Shown: positions 35,185 through 46,100 of the stretch, piece after piece
How positions within the stretch are numbered: position 1 is the first letter of the stretch
Layout: every line of letters begins with the position of its first letter
Source of the DNA: Candidatus Woesearchaeota archaeon
GTDB lineage: Archaea > Nanobdellota > Nanobdellia > Woesearchaeales > UBA583
Length of the DNA stretch: 64,000 nucleotides
Assembly: GCA_023898345.1 (NCBI GenBank)
Contig: CP060218.1
Span: 1,364,001-1,428,000 of the forward strand
Direction of reading: 5' to 3'
Translations under genes and position numbers: made by a program
The notes under the pieces: generated by a model
What the model was told of the DNA's origin: nothing
The model's input: only the letters and a program-made list of their open reading frames with translations
Database searches by the model: none

Positions 35185-35574
35185 TTGGAGACGTGAACGA
35201 CAAAAAAAAGCATGCCCTTGAATTGGCGGCTCTGCTCAAAGGACGCTTGTCCCATGTCAATCTTCTTATTTACAATCCCCATGAATTTGCAAGTTTTGTC
35301 ATGCCAAAAAAAACAGATGTTCTCACATTTCGCGACATACTACAAGAAAAAGGCATTGAAGTTTCCATCCGAAAAAGCATGGGCGACGACATATCTGGCG
35401 CTTGCGGACAACTTAGCGGAAAAGTGAAACGAAAAGGCGAAGAGGAAGAGTATCTGAAAAGTTTCGCTTAACAGAAAAAATTTCTGGCAAAAACTTTCGG
35501 TATACAGAAACTTTTTGGGCTCAAGTAATTTTGTAATGAGGGAAGAGAATCTCGGATAAAATGATAGAGAGTAA

Positions 35575-35686
35575 CGAAAAACCTACAGAATTTGTGAGGC
35601 GAGAGCAACGAGTCCCCAAATTTGGGGGTTTTACGAGCTTATCTTTTGAGAAGATCAAAAACCAAATCAGAATTTTGGGTTTTTCG
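35575..35686 (+). repeat. 112-bp dispersed repeat with terminal inverted repeats, copy A
   Basis: The block runs from CGAAAAACCTACAG to GGGTTTTTCG. Its ends are mutually inverted (CGAAAAACC). A copy of the same length lies inverted at 62258-62369, and similarity continues a little way outside (ATAGAG on one side, ACCATTCTCAATA on the other). It could be a MITE. A frame through both copies is open, but no start or family was recognised. Confidence 0.75.
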
Positions 35687-35759
35687 ACCATTCTCAATAC
35701 TCTCCACAAGGGACAGAGCCTATCAATACCTTTATTAGTTTTAGCAGTTATACTCTTTC

Positions 35760-36509
35760 ATGGAGATTGGTTTTTTGCAATTTGATCCTCAAAAGAGAAG
35801 CTGTGCACAAAATGTTGATTTTATTGTTAAAAAGACTAAACATCTCAAAGATTCTGTTATAGTGTTACCAGAGTTATTTCTTTCTAGTTATTATAATTTC
35901 CTACTTATTCCACAAGAACAACTTCCATCAGTATTAGGAAATTTACTCGAATTATCAAAGAAAAATAATGTGACATATATTGGTTCACTTCCAGTTTTGA
36001 CAAAATTTGGAGCATATAATCAGGCATTGAGCATAGATAGAGGAAAAATCCGAAATCATTATTCTAAAGAACTGCTATTCAAGCATGAGAAAAATATTTT
36101 TCTTTCAGGAACCCTTAGAGAACAAGAAATTTCAAGCTTTAATGGAAGAGAACTAAAAGGTATCATCCAAATTTGTCTTGATAACATTTCTCCTTTAATG
36201 TGTCATTATGCCGCTCAGAATGGCTGTGATATTTTGTTTTCACCCATGACTGTAAGTATTGATTACATGAGAACAATTTTACAAGCTAGAAGTTTAGAAA
36301 ATCAGTTTATAACCATTTTTTGTAATAGATGCGGGGAAGAGAAGAACATTAAATATCTTGGTCAAAGTGCAATCTTTTTCCCCGACGGAAGTTCAAAAAG
36401 AGTAGGTGAAGAAAATGGAATTGAAATGGTATTAGCTGAACTTACTCAGAGAACTTTAAAAAAACAGAGAGACTCTCAAAAAACTGTGCCTCGGACAGTA
36501 GATTTTTAA
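35760..36509 (+). CDS. carbon-nitrogen hydrolase (nitrilase superfamily)
   Basis: The 249-residue protein has the nitrilase catalytic triad: E38 in VLPELFLSSYY, K103 in HYSKELLFKHE, and C139 in IIQICLDNISP. The family hydrolyses non-peptide C-N bonds (amides, N-carbamoyl groups). The substrate is unknown. It precedes the carbamoyltransferase by 38 bp and may have formed a pathway with it. Both lie inside the mobile island and so were probably acquired. Confidence 0.82.
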   Translation: MEIGFLQFDPQKRSCAQNVDFIVKKTKHLKDSVIVLPELFLSSYYNFLLIPQEQLPSVLGNLLELSKKNNVTYIGSLPVLTKFGAYNQALSIDRGKIRNHYSKELLFKHEKNIFLSGTLREQEISSFNGRELKGIIQICLDNISPLMCHYAAQNGCDILFSPMTVSIDYMRTILQARSLENQFITIFCNRCGEEKNIKYLGQSAIFFPDGSSKRVGEENGIEMVLAELTQRTLKKQRDSQKTVPRTVDF

Positions 36510-37249
36510 ACATCTACAAATTACCAGATTTCAGTGAACCTTAAATTATGGTCTACCCTACAGTCATTCAAAGTCACTCCAGTTCTTATCATGATGGAGG
36601 AGTTGCTGTACTAACTTCCGAAGGTGAGATTTATGTACAAGCTTCTGAAAGAGTGAGTAGAGTAAAACACGATTTTGATTCGGAAATTGCATATAAAAAT
36701 CTACTTTATAGGCTAGGATCAAAACTTGACATTAATAGTCCCTTTAATAATTTCCATGATCCAAAAGTAGGTTTATTGAAAGAAAAACATCACTACTATC
36801 ATGCATTATCAACCTTTTATGGTTCAGGCTTTCCCGACTCAGCAATATTAGTGATAGATGGACAAGGTCCAGAATTTGGCAAAAATGTCTCAACTTCGCT
36901 TTGGTATGGCGATTTGACTGGTTTAAGATTGGTTGAAAATTTTGAGACAAACTTAACTTTTTTTGTAGATAATTCTGTGGGCCATTTCTATACTGCAATT
37001 GGGGCTCTGGCAGGAATGCACAACTTACATGAAGAAGGGAAGACTATGGGTTTAGCTTCATATGGAGAGGACTCAGAATTTTTAGAATATTTTAGAAAAT
37101 TTTTAGTCACAGATAAAAATGGCATTTTATCTGTTAATGGAGCTTTAACTAAAGCTATTCTTAACAATACTTTAGGTTCAAAATTTTATGGGTGGGAGGA
37201 ACAAGATTTTGGCTCAAGACAGATTTGGAACGAATTACTAAGAATCAAG

Positions 37250-38135
37250 AAGGCTCCCTTAATGGGAGTCTGTTCTAAACTCTCAAACTTCTTCAAAGAA
37301 TGTGTCCAAAGATTTTTGTTTGTTTATCTCCATTCTTTTTGCAATCTTATATTTTTCTGCATAGCAAGCATACTCCTTCCATTGGTTTCTGATGTACCCA
37401 AAAACTGTTAGTGAACTTACATTTCCAATGCTACTTCCAAAGTAGCTTCTACTGAAAAGCTCTTTTTTGAGAGCTTTTCTTAAAATGGGAAACATTTGTA
37501 CAATCCAGTCTTCAAGTCTTTGCCGTGTCATCTGAATAAATCTTCTCAGGTCTGTCAAATTATCCAAACTTACGAACATGTGGATGTGTTCTGGCATAAC
37601 TTCGCATGCGAATACTTCCCAACCATTTTCCTTTACAATTTCAGGTAGATAATACGCAATAAGTTCTCGTACTTCTTTGAAGAGCACTTTGCATCTTCCT
37701 TTTGTTACGAAAACTATGTGGCAGTTTATGAGAAACTTTGCTCTTCGCGAAGTTTTATATCTCTCTAATTTTTCTTCAATATTCTTGCAATACTTTTCTG
37801 GATTGAAATGTGTTGCAGGATCAATGTCTAAAGCCCTTTTTTCAAGGAATCTCACAAGTTTCCAATCTACATTTTTCATGTGGTTTTTGTGTTTTCTTTG
37901 TTTCATTTTAGTTTTGCTTGGGACTTGACTTTCGCCAAGTCCTGAGCTTAAAAGGGCTTTAGAGTAAAGACAACAATATTTCTTTAGCGTAGCGACTCTT
38001 GAAAAGAGGAAAGAATTATGTTTGATTTACGTCCCTTTATTTCCGAACGAAGTGAGAGTAACTAAATTTCGTTTTAAAAAACAGAATTTGTTGAGACAAA
38101 GAGGCTCCCTAAACGGGAGTTTCTGTTTTTTTAGA
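37250..38135 (-). mobile_element. IS200-like element inserted in the carbamoyltransferase gene
   Basis: The limits are approximate. Subterminal hairpins mark both ends: AGGCTCCCTTAATGGGAGT near 37251 and AGGCTCCCTAAACGGGAGT near 38102. One tnpA lies inside, and about 220 bp of non-coding sequence follow its start. No target duplication was found. A 41-bp piece of the same element remains at 27055-27095. Confidence 0.75.
37283..37906 (-). CDS. tnpA: IS200-like TnpA (Y1 HUH transposase)
   Basis: The 207-residue protein has the HUH motif in VMPEHIHMFVSLD and the strand INCHIVFVTKGRCKVLF of the Y1 transposase fold. The C-terminal SLTVFGYIRNQWKEY region carries the likely catalytic Tyr. An extra basic helix of about 55 residues precedes the catalytic fold, making it longer than usual. 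It is intact and different from the tnpA of the 574-bp elements. Confidence 0.85.
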   Translation of the reverse strand: MKQRKHKNHMKNVDWKLVRFLEKRALDIDPATHFNPEKYCKNIEEKLERYKTSRRAKFLINCHIVFVTKGRCKVLFKEVRELIAYYLPEIVKENGWEVFACEVMPEHIHMFVSLDNLTDLRRFIQMTRQRLEDWIVQMFPILRKALKKELFSRSYFGSSIGNVSSLTVFGYIRNQWKEYACYAEKYKIAKRMEINKQKSLDTFFEEV

Positions 38136-39196
38136 AATTTCAGAAAATCAAAGATTTTTCACTAAAATTACGGAGAAGTCAAATTAGAAAAAGAAATGAT
38201 CCCTTTACACAAACTGATATGAATATCGCCTATGCTGGGCAAATTATACTGGAAGAAATTATTTTATCAATGTCCAAAAATATCAGAAATGTTACTGGTA
38301 GTAAAAACCTTTGCCTTGCAGGAGGAGTTGCTTTGAATTGCGCTGCAAATGGAGTTCTTGCGAAAAGCAAGTTGTTTGATTCAATCTATGTAGTTCCAGC
38401 ACCTGGAGACGATGGACAGGTACTTGGTAAGCTATTTGACATAGTGTTAAGAAATAACATAGATATAGATTTGAAAGTAAGAACTTCTTATTTGGGTCTT
38501 TCTTATGATGAGTCAGAGATTGATGAATGTCTAATAAAATACAAAGATATTGTTAAATTTGAAACATTTAATAAGAAGACTCAACTGTTCGAGGAAGTCT
38601 CTCAAAGATTAGAACAAAATCAAGTTTTAGGATGGTATCAAGGAAGATCAGAAGTTGGCCCTAGAGCACTCGGAAATAGAAGTATTATAGCAGACCCAAG
38701 AAATTCATTAGTAAGAGATAGAATTAATTCTCAAATTAAGAGAAGAGAAATGTTTCGCCCTTTTGCTCCTTGCATTCTTGAAAATTTTTTAGAGGAATAT
38801 TTTTCTAATGGGATAAAAAGTCCTTTTATGTCATTTGTTTTAAATTCAACGTCTCTTGCGAATCATAAAATTCCAGCAGTAGTTCATGTAGATAAAACTT
38901 CAAGAGTTCAATCATTGTCAAAGCAAGAAAATCCTCTTTTTTATGGACTAATTAAGAATTTTTATGAGAGAACTGGAGTTCCTGTTTTGTTAAACACTTC
39001 TTTTAATGGAAAAAATGAACCAATAGTCGAAACCCCAGAAGATTCAATAAAGGCTTTCCTCTCACTAGGTCTTGATGGATTAGTGCTTGGAAATCGATTT
39101 ATTGAAAAAATCAAAAACAAGTTTTGACAACTAAAACACAAGGAACTCACACCAAACAAACACTGGAGCTTTATCCAGAAATTCATTTTGAAATAT

Positions 39197-39771
39197 TTGA
39201 CATCCTCCCCACCCTAAAGGATAAGAGTTCCACTGTCTCAAGTCATTGCTTTTTCCTGTGCTTCTCCACATAACGCTTTGCAACATTTAAAGTTATATGT
39301 CCAACACTTCCTACAAATTTTCCTTTTCCCCACAAACTCCCAGTTTTGTATAATTTTCTAAGTTCTGGAAATTGTAAAAACCGAACATTTTGAAGAAAAG
39401 TCTTTCAAATACATAACAACCTGTGGAGGAGACATAACTAAAGGCAAAGAAACAATAACATGAACATGGTCAATATCAATCTCAAATTCTTGAAGTTTGA
39501 AGTTGTAACATTTAGAGCATTCCACAAGAAAGATCGCACAAATATTATTATACAGATTATTCTTGAATAATTTGTACCGATACTTGGTACACCACTGAAG
39601 ATGAAACTCACTCCATCCTACGCAGTGACTTCGTCTATAAGATTTGTAATTTCTCATTTTGAATCTGTCTCAAACGAGACAGACCTTTAGAAAGAAACAC
39701 ACTAAAAAAGATTGGGAAAAATGTCGCCATTCATCCCACACCCTAAAGGGCGGAGATTTCTGGCTCGTCAT
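39197..39771 (-). mobile_element. IS200/IS605-type element, copy 2 (inverted)
   Basis: A 575-bp near-identical copy of 34611-35184 in opposite orientation. In its own orientation it follows TTAA (39772-39775). It is inserted in the DDE transposase remnant to its right. With copy 1 it forms a large inverted pair around the nitrilase and carbamoyltransferase genes. Confidence 0.85.
39358..39657 (-). pseudogene. tnpA: TnpA (Y1 HUH transposase), frameshifted, copy 2
   Basis: This is the same 99-residue frame as copy 1 with a few changes (for example CSKCYNFK for CSMRYNFK). The rest of the transposase is intact in another frame directly after: PELRKLYKTGSLWGKGKFVG, then VAKRYVEKHRKKQ and a stop. 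One extra T in a run of five T would explain the break. Copy 1 has the same run, so the shift predates the last transposition or is bypassed. Confidence 0.8.
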
Positions 39772-40056
39772 TTAAGAGAATTAACAATTTTTCCAGAAAA
39801 ATTATTTGGAGACGGAGGCTATGACGCAATAATATTATTTGATTTTTGTTACAAAAATCAAATTCAAACAATAATTCCCATTCGCAAAAATGCTAAACCA
39901 AAAATTTTAGCTCAACCTTTGAGACATAGAGAATCTACTTTGCAACAAATTGATTTTGACTTATGGAAATATTTTTCTGAGTATGGGCTCAGAACAGCAG
40001 TAGGACGTATTTTTAGGCATTTAAACGAAAGTTTGGAGATGCCTGTACATCTTTGA
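39772..40056 (+). pseudogene. C-terminal remnant of a DDE transposase (IS4/IS5-like)
   Basis: The frame (open from inside the adjacent IS) encodes FGDGGYDAIILFDFCYKNQI, QTIIPIRKNAKPK and YGLRTAVGRIFRHLN, the last third of an IS4/IS5-like transposase. The N-terminal part is missing on the other side of the IS. The 20-bp inverted repeat at 40128-40147 lies about 70 bp after the stop and is probably this element's right end. Confidence 0.75.
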
Positions 40057-40127
40057 AGTATGAACTTCAAAGTGTGTTTAGAATGGTGCAGTGTTTTGTT
40101 TGGTTGCAAAATCTCACTGGAGGTGAG

Positions 40128-40147
40128 CATTTATGCAACTGACTTTA
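40128..40147. repeat. 20-bp inverted repeat, right end of mobile island
   Basis: CATTTATGCAACTGACTTTA is a perfect reverse complement of 33945-33964. The start codon of the giant surface protein lies only 44 bp further on, so the island abuts that gene's promoter. Confidence 0.8.
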
Positions 40148-40190
40148 AGAGGTAAAAAAATATTAAAAGAATTTATTTTTAAAAAAAAGT

Positions 40191-43100
40191 GTGAAGTTGA
40201 ATATAAGAGCTCAAAATTTTAGTCTATTCTTCTTGCTTCTTTTTTGTTCTTCCCTTGGATTTTCTGCACCACAAGATCAACCCTTGTTTCAGATTTCTGA
40301 TATGGAGTACATAGGAGCATTTAGAATTTCAACAGCCCAGTACGGAGAATCCAGCATAAATTATGCAATTGGAACAATGGAATACAATCCAGACAGAAAT
40401 AGTATCTTCATAGTCGGTCATGATTACCAAAATGCCATAGCAGAATTTTCTGTGCCTCAACTCGTTAATAGTGTGCAACTAAGTGACCTGAACATAGCAG
40501 GCCCACCCTTGCAATCATTCTCTATAGTACTTGATCGTACAGAAACTGGAAACACTCAAAATATTAATAGAATTCGAGGACTAGAATACGTAAGCACAGC
40601 AGACGGAGGAGCACTACTTGTAAATGGAATTGAATGGTATGATGCTGCTGGAGATACTTATCAGACAACCTTAGTTGTAGAAAATGCCTCTGACATTGCA
40701 AATTCTCAAATAAAAGGCTTTTACAGTTTTCCTCCCGGAGCACATGCCGCGTACTGGATTTCTTCTATCCCGACAGAATGGCAACCAGTATTGGAGGGAA
40801 CACACCTTGCAGGAGGAACAAGTGGGATGGATTCTATCATTTCAAGACTAAGTGTAGGGCCAGCAGCTCACATATTCAGTGCTGATCAAGTTCTCTCCTT
40901 GAATAACCCCAATGATAATATTGACATGACTTCTCTCATTGATTATGATTTAACTCATCCTATGGCAAATGTAGATGATGCAACGAATGGAATACTTAAT
41001 CACATCACAGGGGGAGCTTACGGACTCATAATCCCTGGAACAAGAACATATGCAGTTTTTGGATCAGGAGGAGGATTCGTGAGTGGAGTTGGATACAAAA
41101 TAACGCAAAACGACGGAAATCTTTGTGGCGGATATTGTGCTTATGATGCTGATGACTACTACCATTTCTACTGGCTTTTTGATGTAGATGATATGCTAAA
41201 AGTAAAAAACGGGCAAATGCAAGCATACGAAGTCCGACCATATGATTATGGAATCTTAGATCTTCCCTTTGACTCAACTCTTCTCTCGGGTGGAAGTTTT
41301 GATCCTGCAACTGGACGTCTTTTTCTCTCTATTGGCAGAGCAGATCAAGTAGGGTATGACAATGCTCCGGTTATTGTTGTATATCAATTAAATGCTGATT
41401 CAGGCTCTTCAACTCCAGATACTACGCCTCCAAGTGTCTCGATAAGTTCACCATCTTCAGGTTCAACAATTTCAGGACTTGTTACGCTAACAGCAACAGC
41501 TTCAGATAATACGGGAGTTGCAGGAGTCCAATTCAAAATAAATGGCCAAAATCTTGGGAGTGAAGATAAAATAGCTCCCTACGAGTACACCTTAGATACC
41601 AGAACTTATGCAAATACGAGTTATACCATACAAGCAGTTGCAAAAGACTACGCGGGAAACACAGCAACTTCTTCAGTTTCAGTTCAAATAAGTAATCTTC
41701 CACAAACACTTCCAACAGAATTAGTTGCAGCTTACAACTTTAATGAGGGAAGCGGAACTACACTCAATGATCTAACACAAAACGGAAACGACGGAGTAAT
41801 AACTGGCGCTACATGGAGTACTTCTGGAAAAAATAATGGAGCACTCTCCTTTAATGGGAATGGAGATATAGTAACCATTGCAGATAGTTCGAGTTTAGAT
41901 ATTTCAAATCAAATAACGCTCTCAGCTTGGGTAAAGCCAAGTTCATCAACAAACAACTGGGCAACTGTTCTTATGAAACAAACTTCAACAGGAATAGCTT
42001 ATTGTCTCTATGCTAATTCGGGAAGTGGAGTCCCCTCTGCCTACTTCACCATAGCAAACGCAGAAGAAGGAACCATAAGTCCAAATACACTCACACAAAA
42101 CCAATGGTCGCACCTCGCTGCAAGCTATGACGGGACAACGGTGAAATTTTATATTAATGGCCAACAAGTTACTTCAAGAACACTCTCAGGTTCACTTATT
42201 ACAACAAATCAAGTACTACAAATTGGAGGAAACAATATTTGGGATAATGAATATTTTACAGGTCTCATAGATGATGTAAGAATTTACAACAAAGCTCTTT
42301 CCCAGTCAGAAATTCAAACTGACATGAACACTCCTCTTGAAGGATCAGGAAGTTCTTCATCTGACACAACAGCTCCTTCACAAGTAAGCAGTTTAACTCT
42401 CTCATCACTAAGCTCAAACTCTGCTTCTCTAAGCTGGATTGCTGCAACAGATAATGTTGGTGTAACGAGTTATGAAATTCTTTTTTGCCAAGGATCAACA
42501 TGCACTCCAAATGTTCTTGCTGGAACAAGTGTAACAGCAAGTTTTACTCTTACTTCCTTAAATGCTGCAACCCAATATCGTCTTGCAGTTCGCGCGCTCG
42601 ATGCAGCAGGGAATCGAGGAAGTTTAAGTACTACACTTTCCCTAACTACTACAAATACAAGCACGAGCACTTCCTCTTCTTCACAACAATGTTCTCCTTA
42701 TCCAGCTCCAGTATCAGGCGCCACAACAATAACAGTAAATCCTTCTCAAGCTGAGCAATTACGAAGCATTATTGCATCAGCAAGTTCAGGAACTACCATT
42801 TATTTAGAAGATGGAACATACAATTTGGGAACAAGTTATCGTCTTGAATTTACAAACCCAAACGTTACACTGCGTTCTCTCTCTGGGAATCGTGATACTG
42901 TCATCATTGACGCCGGATATAGTTCTACAGGAGCTGCTGAAATCATTTACATAAATGCCAAAAACATAACTATTACTGATTTAACACTGCGTCATGCATG
43001 GTATCACCCTGTTCATGTAGTAGGTGATGCCGATGGAGCAATTCTCTATAATCTCAAAATTATTGATGGTGCAGAACAATTCATTAAAATTAATCCGGAA

Positions 43101-46100
43101 GGAACAAACTACGCCGACAAGGGTTTGATTGCCTGTTCGTATTTAGAACTAACAGATACGGGAAGCACACATGTACGAAATAACTGTTACACAGGAGGAA
43201 TTGACGGACATTCTGTTCAAGGGTGGATTGTTCGAGATAATGAATTCAAAGGATTTTACTGTCGTGATGGAAGCGGTCTCGCAGAACATGCAATTCATTT
43301 TTGGTCTCAAAGTAGAGATACAATTGTAGAACGTAATATCATCATAAATTCAGCAAGGGGAATAGGATTTGGACTAAGTCCTGGCTCAGCTTCAACAGAA
43401 ACAAGAACTTATACAGATAATCCTCTTTCAGGAACAGGCTTTGCTGTAACAGATGTTATGCACATTGGCGGAATTATTCAGAACAATATTGTAGCATCTG
43501 ACATAGGATCTTTTTTTGATACAGGAATAGGGTTAGAAGCAGCTCTCAATGCTAAGGTTTGGCATAACACCGTTTTTTCAGATAATACTGGTGCCCTTGG
43601 GATTGATTCACGTTTTGCTGCATCAAATCCTCTTATCAAAAATAATCTCTACACATCCCAGTTAAAGGTGAGAGATGGAGCAACTCCCACTCAAGAAAAT
43701 AATATTGTTGCAAGTGCATCCTTCTTTGTCGATCCTGAAACATATAATTTTCATCTTCTATCAACCGCAAGTTCAGCAATTGATAAGGGTCAAAATCTAG
43801 GAGTAAGTGATGATATTGATGCTCAAACTCGTGACTCTAACCCAGACATTGGAGCTGATGAATATATAGTAGAAAGTGAAAGTGTTGGACCAAATCAAGT
43901 AACAAATCTTTCAAGCTCTCTCGTAACAACAAGTTCTCTTTTATTATCATGGAATGCTGCAAGTACTGCAAATCTTGAGGTTGACGGATACGAAATTGAA
44001 CGATGTAAAGGAGCTGGATGTACTAATTTTGTTGGTCTTACTACAACTCTTTGGACGAGTTACACTGACTCGGGATTACAAGCAGCGACAACATATCGAT
44101 ATAGAGTAAGAGCCTATGATATTGAAATGAATCTTGGACCATACTCTAGTATTTTAGATGTCACAACAGGAACAAATTCAAGTACGAACGATCCAAGAAC
44201 TTTGCCTCTTGTTCAACAAAGTGATATAACATACCTAGGATATTTTACGGTTCCTAATACTGATTCAAATGGAGAAGCTCTAAGTTATGGTGGACAAGGA
44301 ATGGGTTTACTTCCAGAAACAAATACTTTGCTTTTTGGATGTCACGACTGGTATCAATTAACAGCTGAAATTAGTATTCCAAGCATTGGTGGAACTGCTC
44401 AAATTCTCAAGCCATGCACAGATATAACAGAAGGACACCTCAATGATATTGACCCAACAGAAGTCAATGGAATAAAAATTGGTGGCAATCTTGTTTACCA
44501 TAATCGCCTCATTACAACAGCTTTTACGTACTATGACGCTGACTATACACAAAGAGAATCACATGCAGTTTCTTCAAGCACTGACCTTTCTCAATCAGGA
44601 GATTTTTCAGGATGGTATGGTTTTTCAAATACAACTGCGTATCCACGAGCCCTAGGAGGCTACATGGGATACATCCCAACAGAATGGCAATCATTACTAG
44701 GAGGACCCGCACTAACAGGACAAGCTGCTCTTTCCATAATTGGATCTTCTTCAGATGGACCCTCAGCAACTGTTTTTAATCCTGATCAAATTGGAAATGG
44801 GTCCATTACTGGAACAACTCTTGTTTTTTACCCTATTGATCAATACAGTCACCCAGACTTTGAAGCAAAAGGGTCGCTTGTAGGAGGAATTGCTTTTCCA
44901 AACGGAACTCGAAGTTTATTATTTTTTGGAACAAGAGCACAACATCCCTATTGTTACGGAACAAATGAAGAATGTCCATACTCCTGTTTTTTAGCGAAGG
45001 GACCTCATAACGAATACAAGCATGCTATCTGGGCTTACGATGTCAACGACTTACTAGATGTTAAAAATGGAATAAAGAACTCTTGGGAAGTGATGCCTTA
45101 TGCAACTTGGGAATTTGATGATATTACTCAAGGATATGATTGTGCTTCAGTTAATCGTGGTGGTGTAGTGTACGATCAAAATAGTGGAAGATTATATGTA
45201 ACAACTGCTTATGGAGAAGAACCAACTGTGCACGTTTTCCAAATTACTGTCAATTCTTCTGCTAGTTCCTCTTCTGTTTGTGGGAACAATCTTCTTGAAT
45301 CTGGCGAAACTTGTGATGATGGAAATACTGTAGGTGGGGATGGTTGTTCATCAACATGCCAGACAGAAGTTGACACAACCCCTCCGTCCCAAGTTATGGG
45401 GCTTACGAACACCTCCCTTACTGGAAGTTCAGTTACTCTGTCCTGGTCCGCTGCCAGCGACAACGTCGGAGTAAGCTCTTATCGCATTTACCGTTGCAGC
45501 GGTCAAGAATGTACACCGACTAGCCAAATTGGCATAAGCACTAACCCCGTGTATGTGGATTCCACCGTCACCGAACAATCCTTTTACAGCTACTCCGTTC
45601 AAGCATACGATGCTGCAGGAAACCAAGGCCCCATGTCTTTTTACCTCGACATTTTAACTCCTGATGTGAGTCCAGCCCTCCTAAGTGGCGGCTCTCCAAG
45701 CGGGCAACTTGCAGCAGGAACAAGTCAAATCACATTACAAGTGACAAGCAATGAAGCTGCTACCTGTCGGTATTCCCCCGTTTCCGGAACAAGTTATAGC
45801 ACAATGATTCCCTTTTCTAGCACAGGCGCTTTCTCACACAGCACCTTGGTTTCCGGCCTCAGTGACGGCCAAAGTTACTCGTACTATGTGAAGTGTTCCG
45901 ACAGTTCTGGTAATCGCAATCCCGATGACTACCAAATCTCCTTTTCCGTTGGAAGCGTTCCCTCCTGTCATTTAAGTTCTGCCTCTTGGTCTTCCCTTCT
46001 TGCTCAAGATGGAGAAGAAGTTGAAGCAATTGTCAGCGGAACGAACTGTGACGGAAAATCCCTTACCATTACGATTTACGAAGATGACCTACTTGATACA

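Larger units (their letters stand above)
34106..35471 (+). pseudogene. rlmN: RlmN-like 23S rRNA/tRNA adenine C2-methyltransferase, split by an IS and 5'-truncated
   Basis: Two parts (34106-34610 and 35185-35471) give a radical-SAM RlmN. The first has MNHKDKRRTVCVSSQ, the CxxxCxxC cluster motif CAVGCKFC and the GMGEPFLNFDEV segment. The second has HVNLLIYNPHEF and SMGDDISGACGQL with the conserved late Cys. Removing 34611-35184 joins YEYVL directly to IGDVND, as in intact RlmN. The normal N-terminal 80-90 residues are absent; upstream lies an in-frame stop and the island's inverted repeat. RlmN is mainly bacterial, so transfer is likely. Confidence 0.85.
36548..39127 (+). pseudogene. carbamoyltransferase (NodU/CmcH/TobZ family), split by an IS
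   Basis: The N-terminal part (36548 to about 37250) has the HHYYHA histidine motif and the DGQGPEFGK and EEGKTMGLASYG segments. The C-terminal part (about 38130 to 39127; the track continues upstream of the ATG at 38219 as RKRNDPFTQTDMNIAYA) has NLCLAGGVALNCAANG and WYQGRSEVGPRALGNRS. Together they give about 565 residues, the normal length. The family O-carbamoylates sugars or antibiotics. An IS200-like element of about 0.9 kb sits between the halves, so the gene is broken unless both halves are made separately. Confidence 0.85.

Noticed and set aside
39712..39771. N-terminal 20 codons of the DDE transposase remnant frame
   Set aside because: They are part of the inverted IS200/IS605 copy (39197-39771) read through by chance; the real remnant starts after it.
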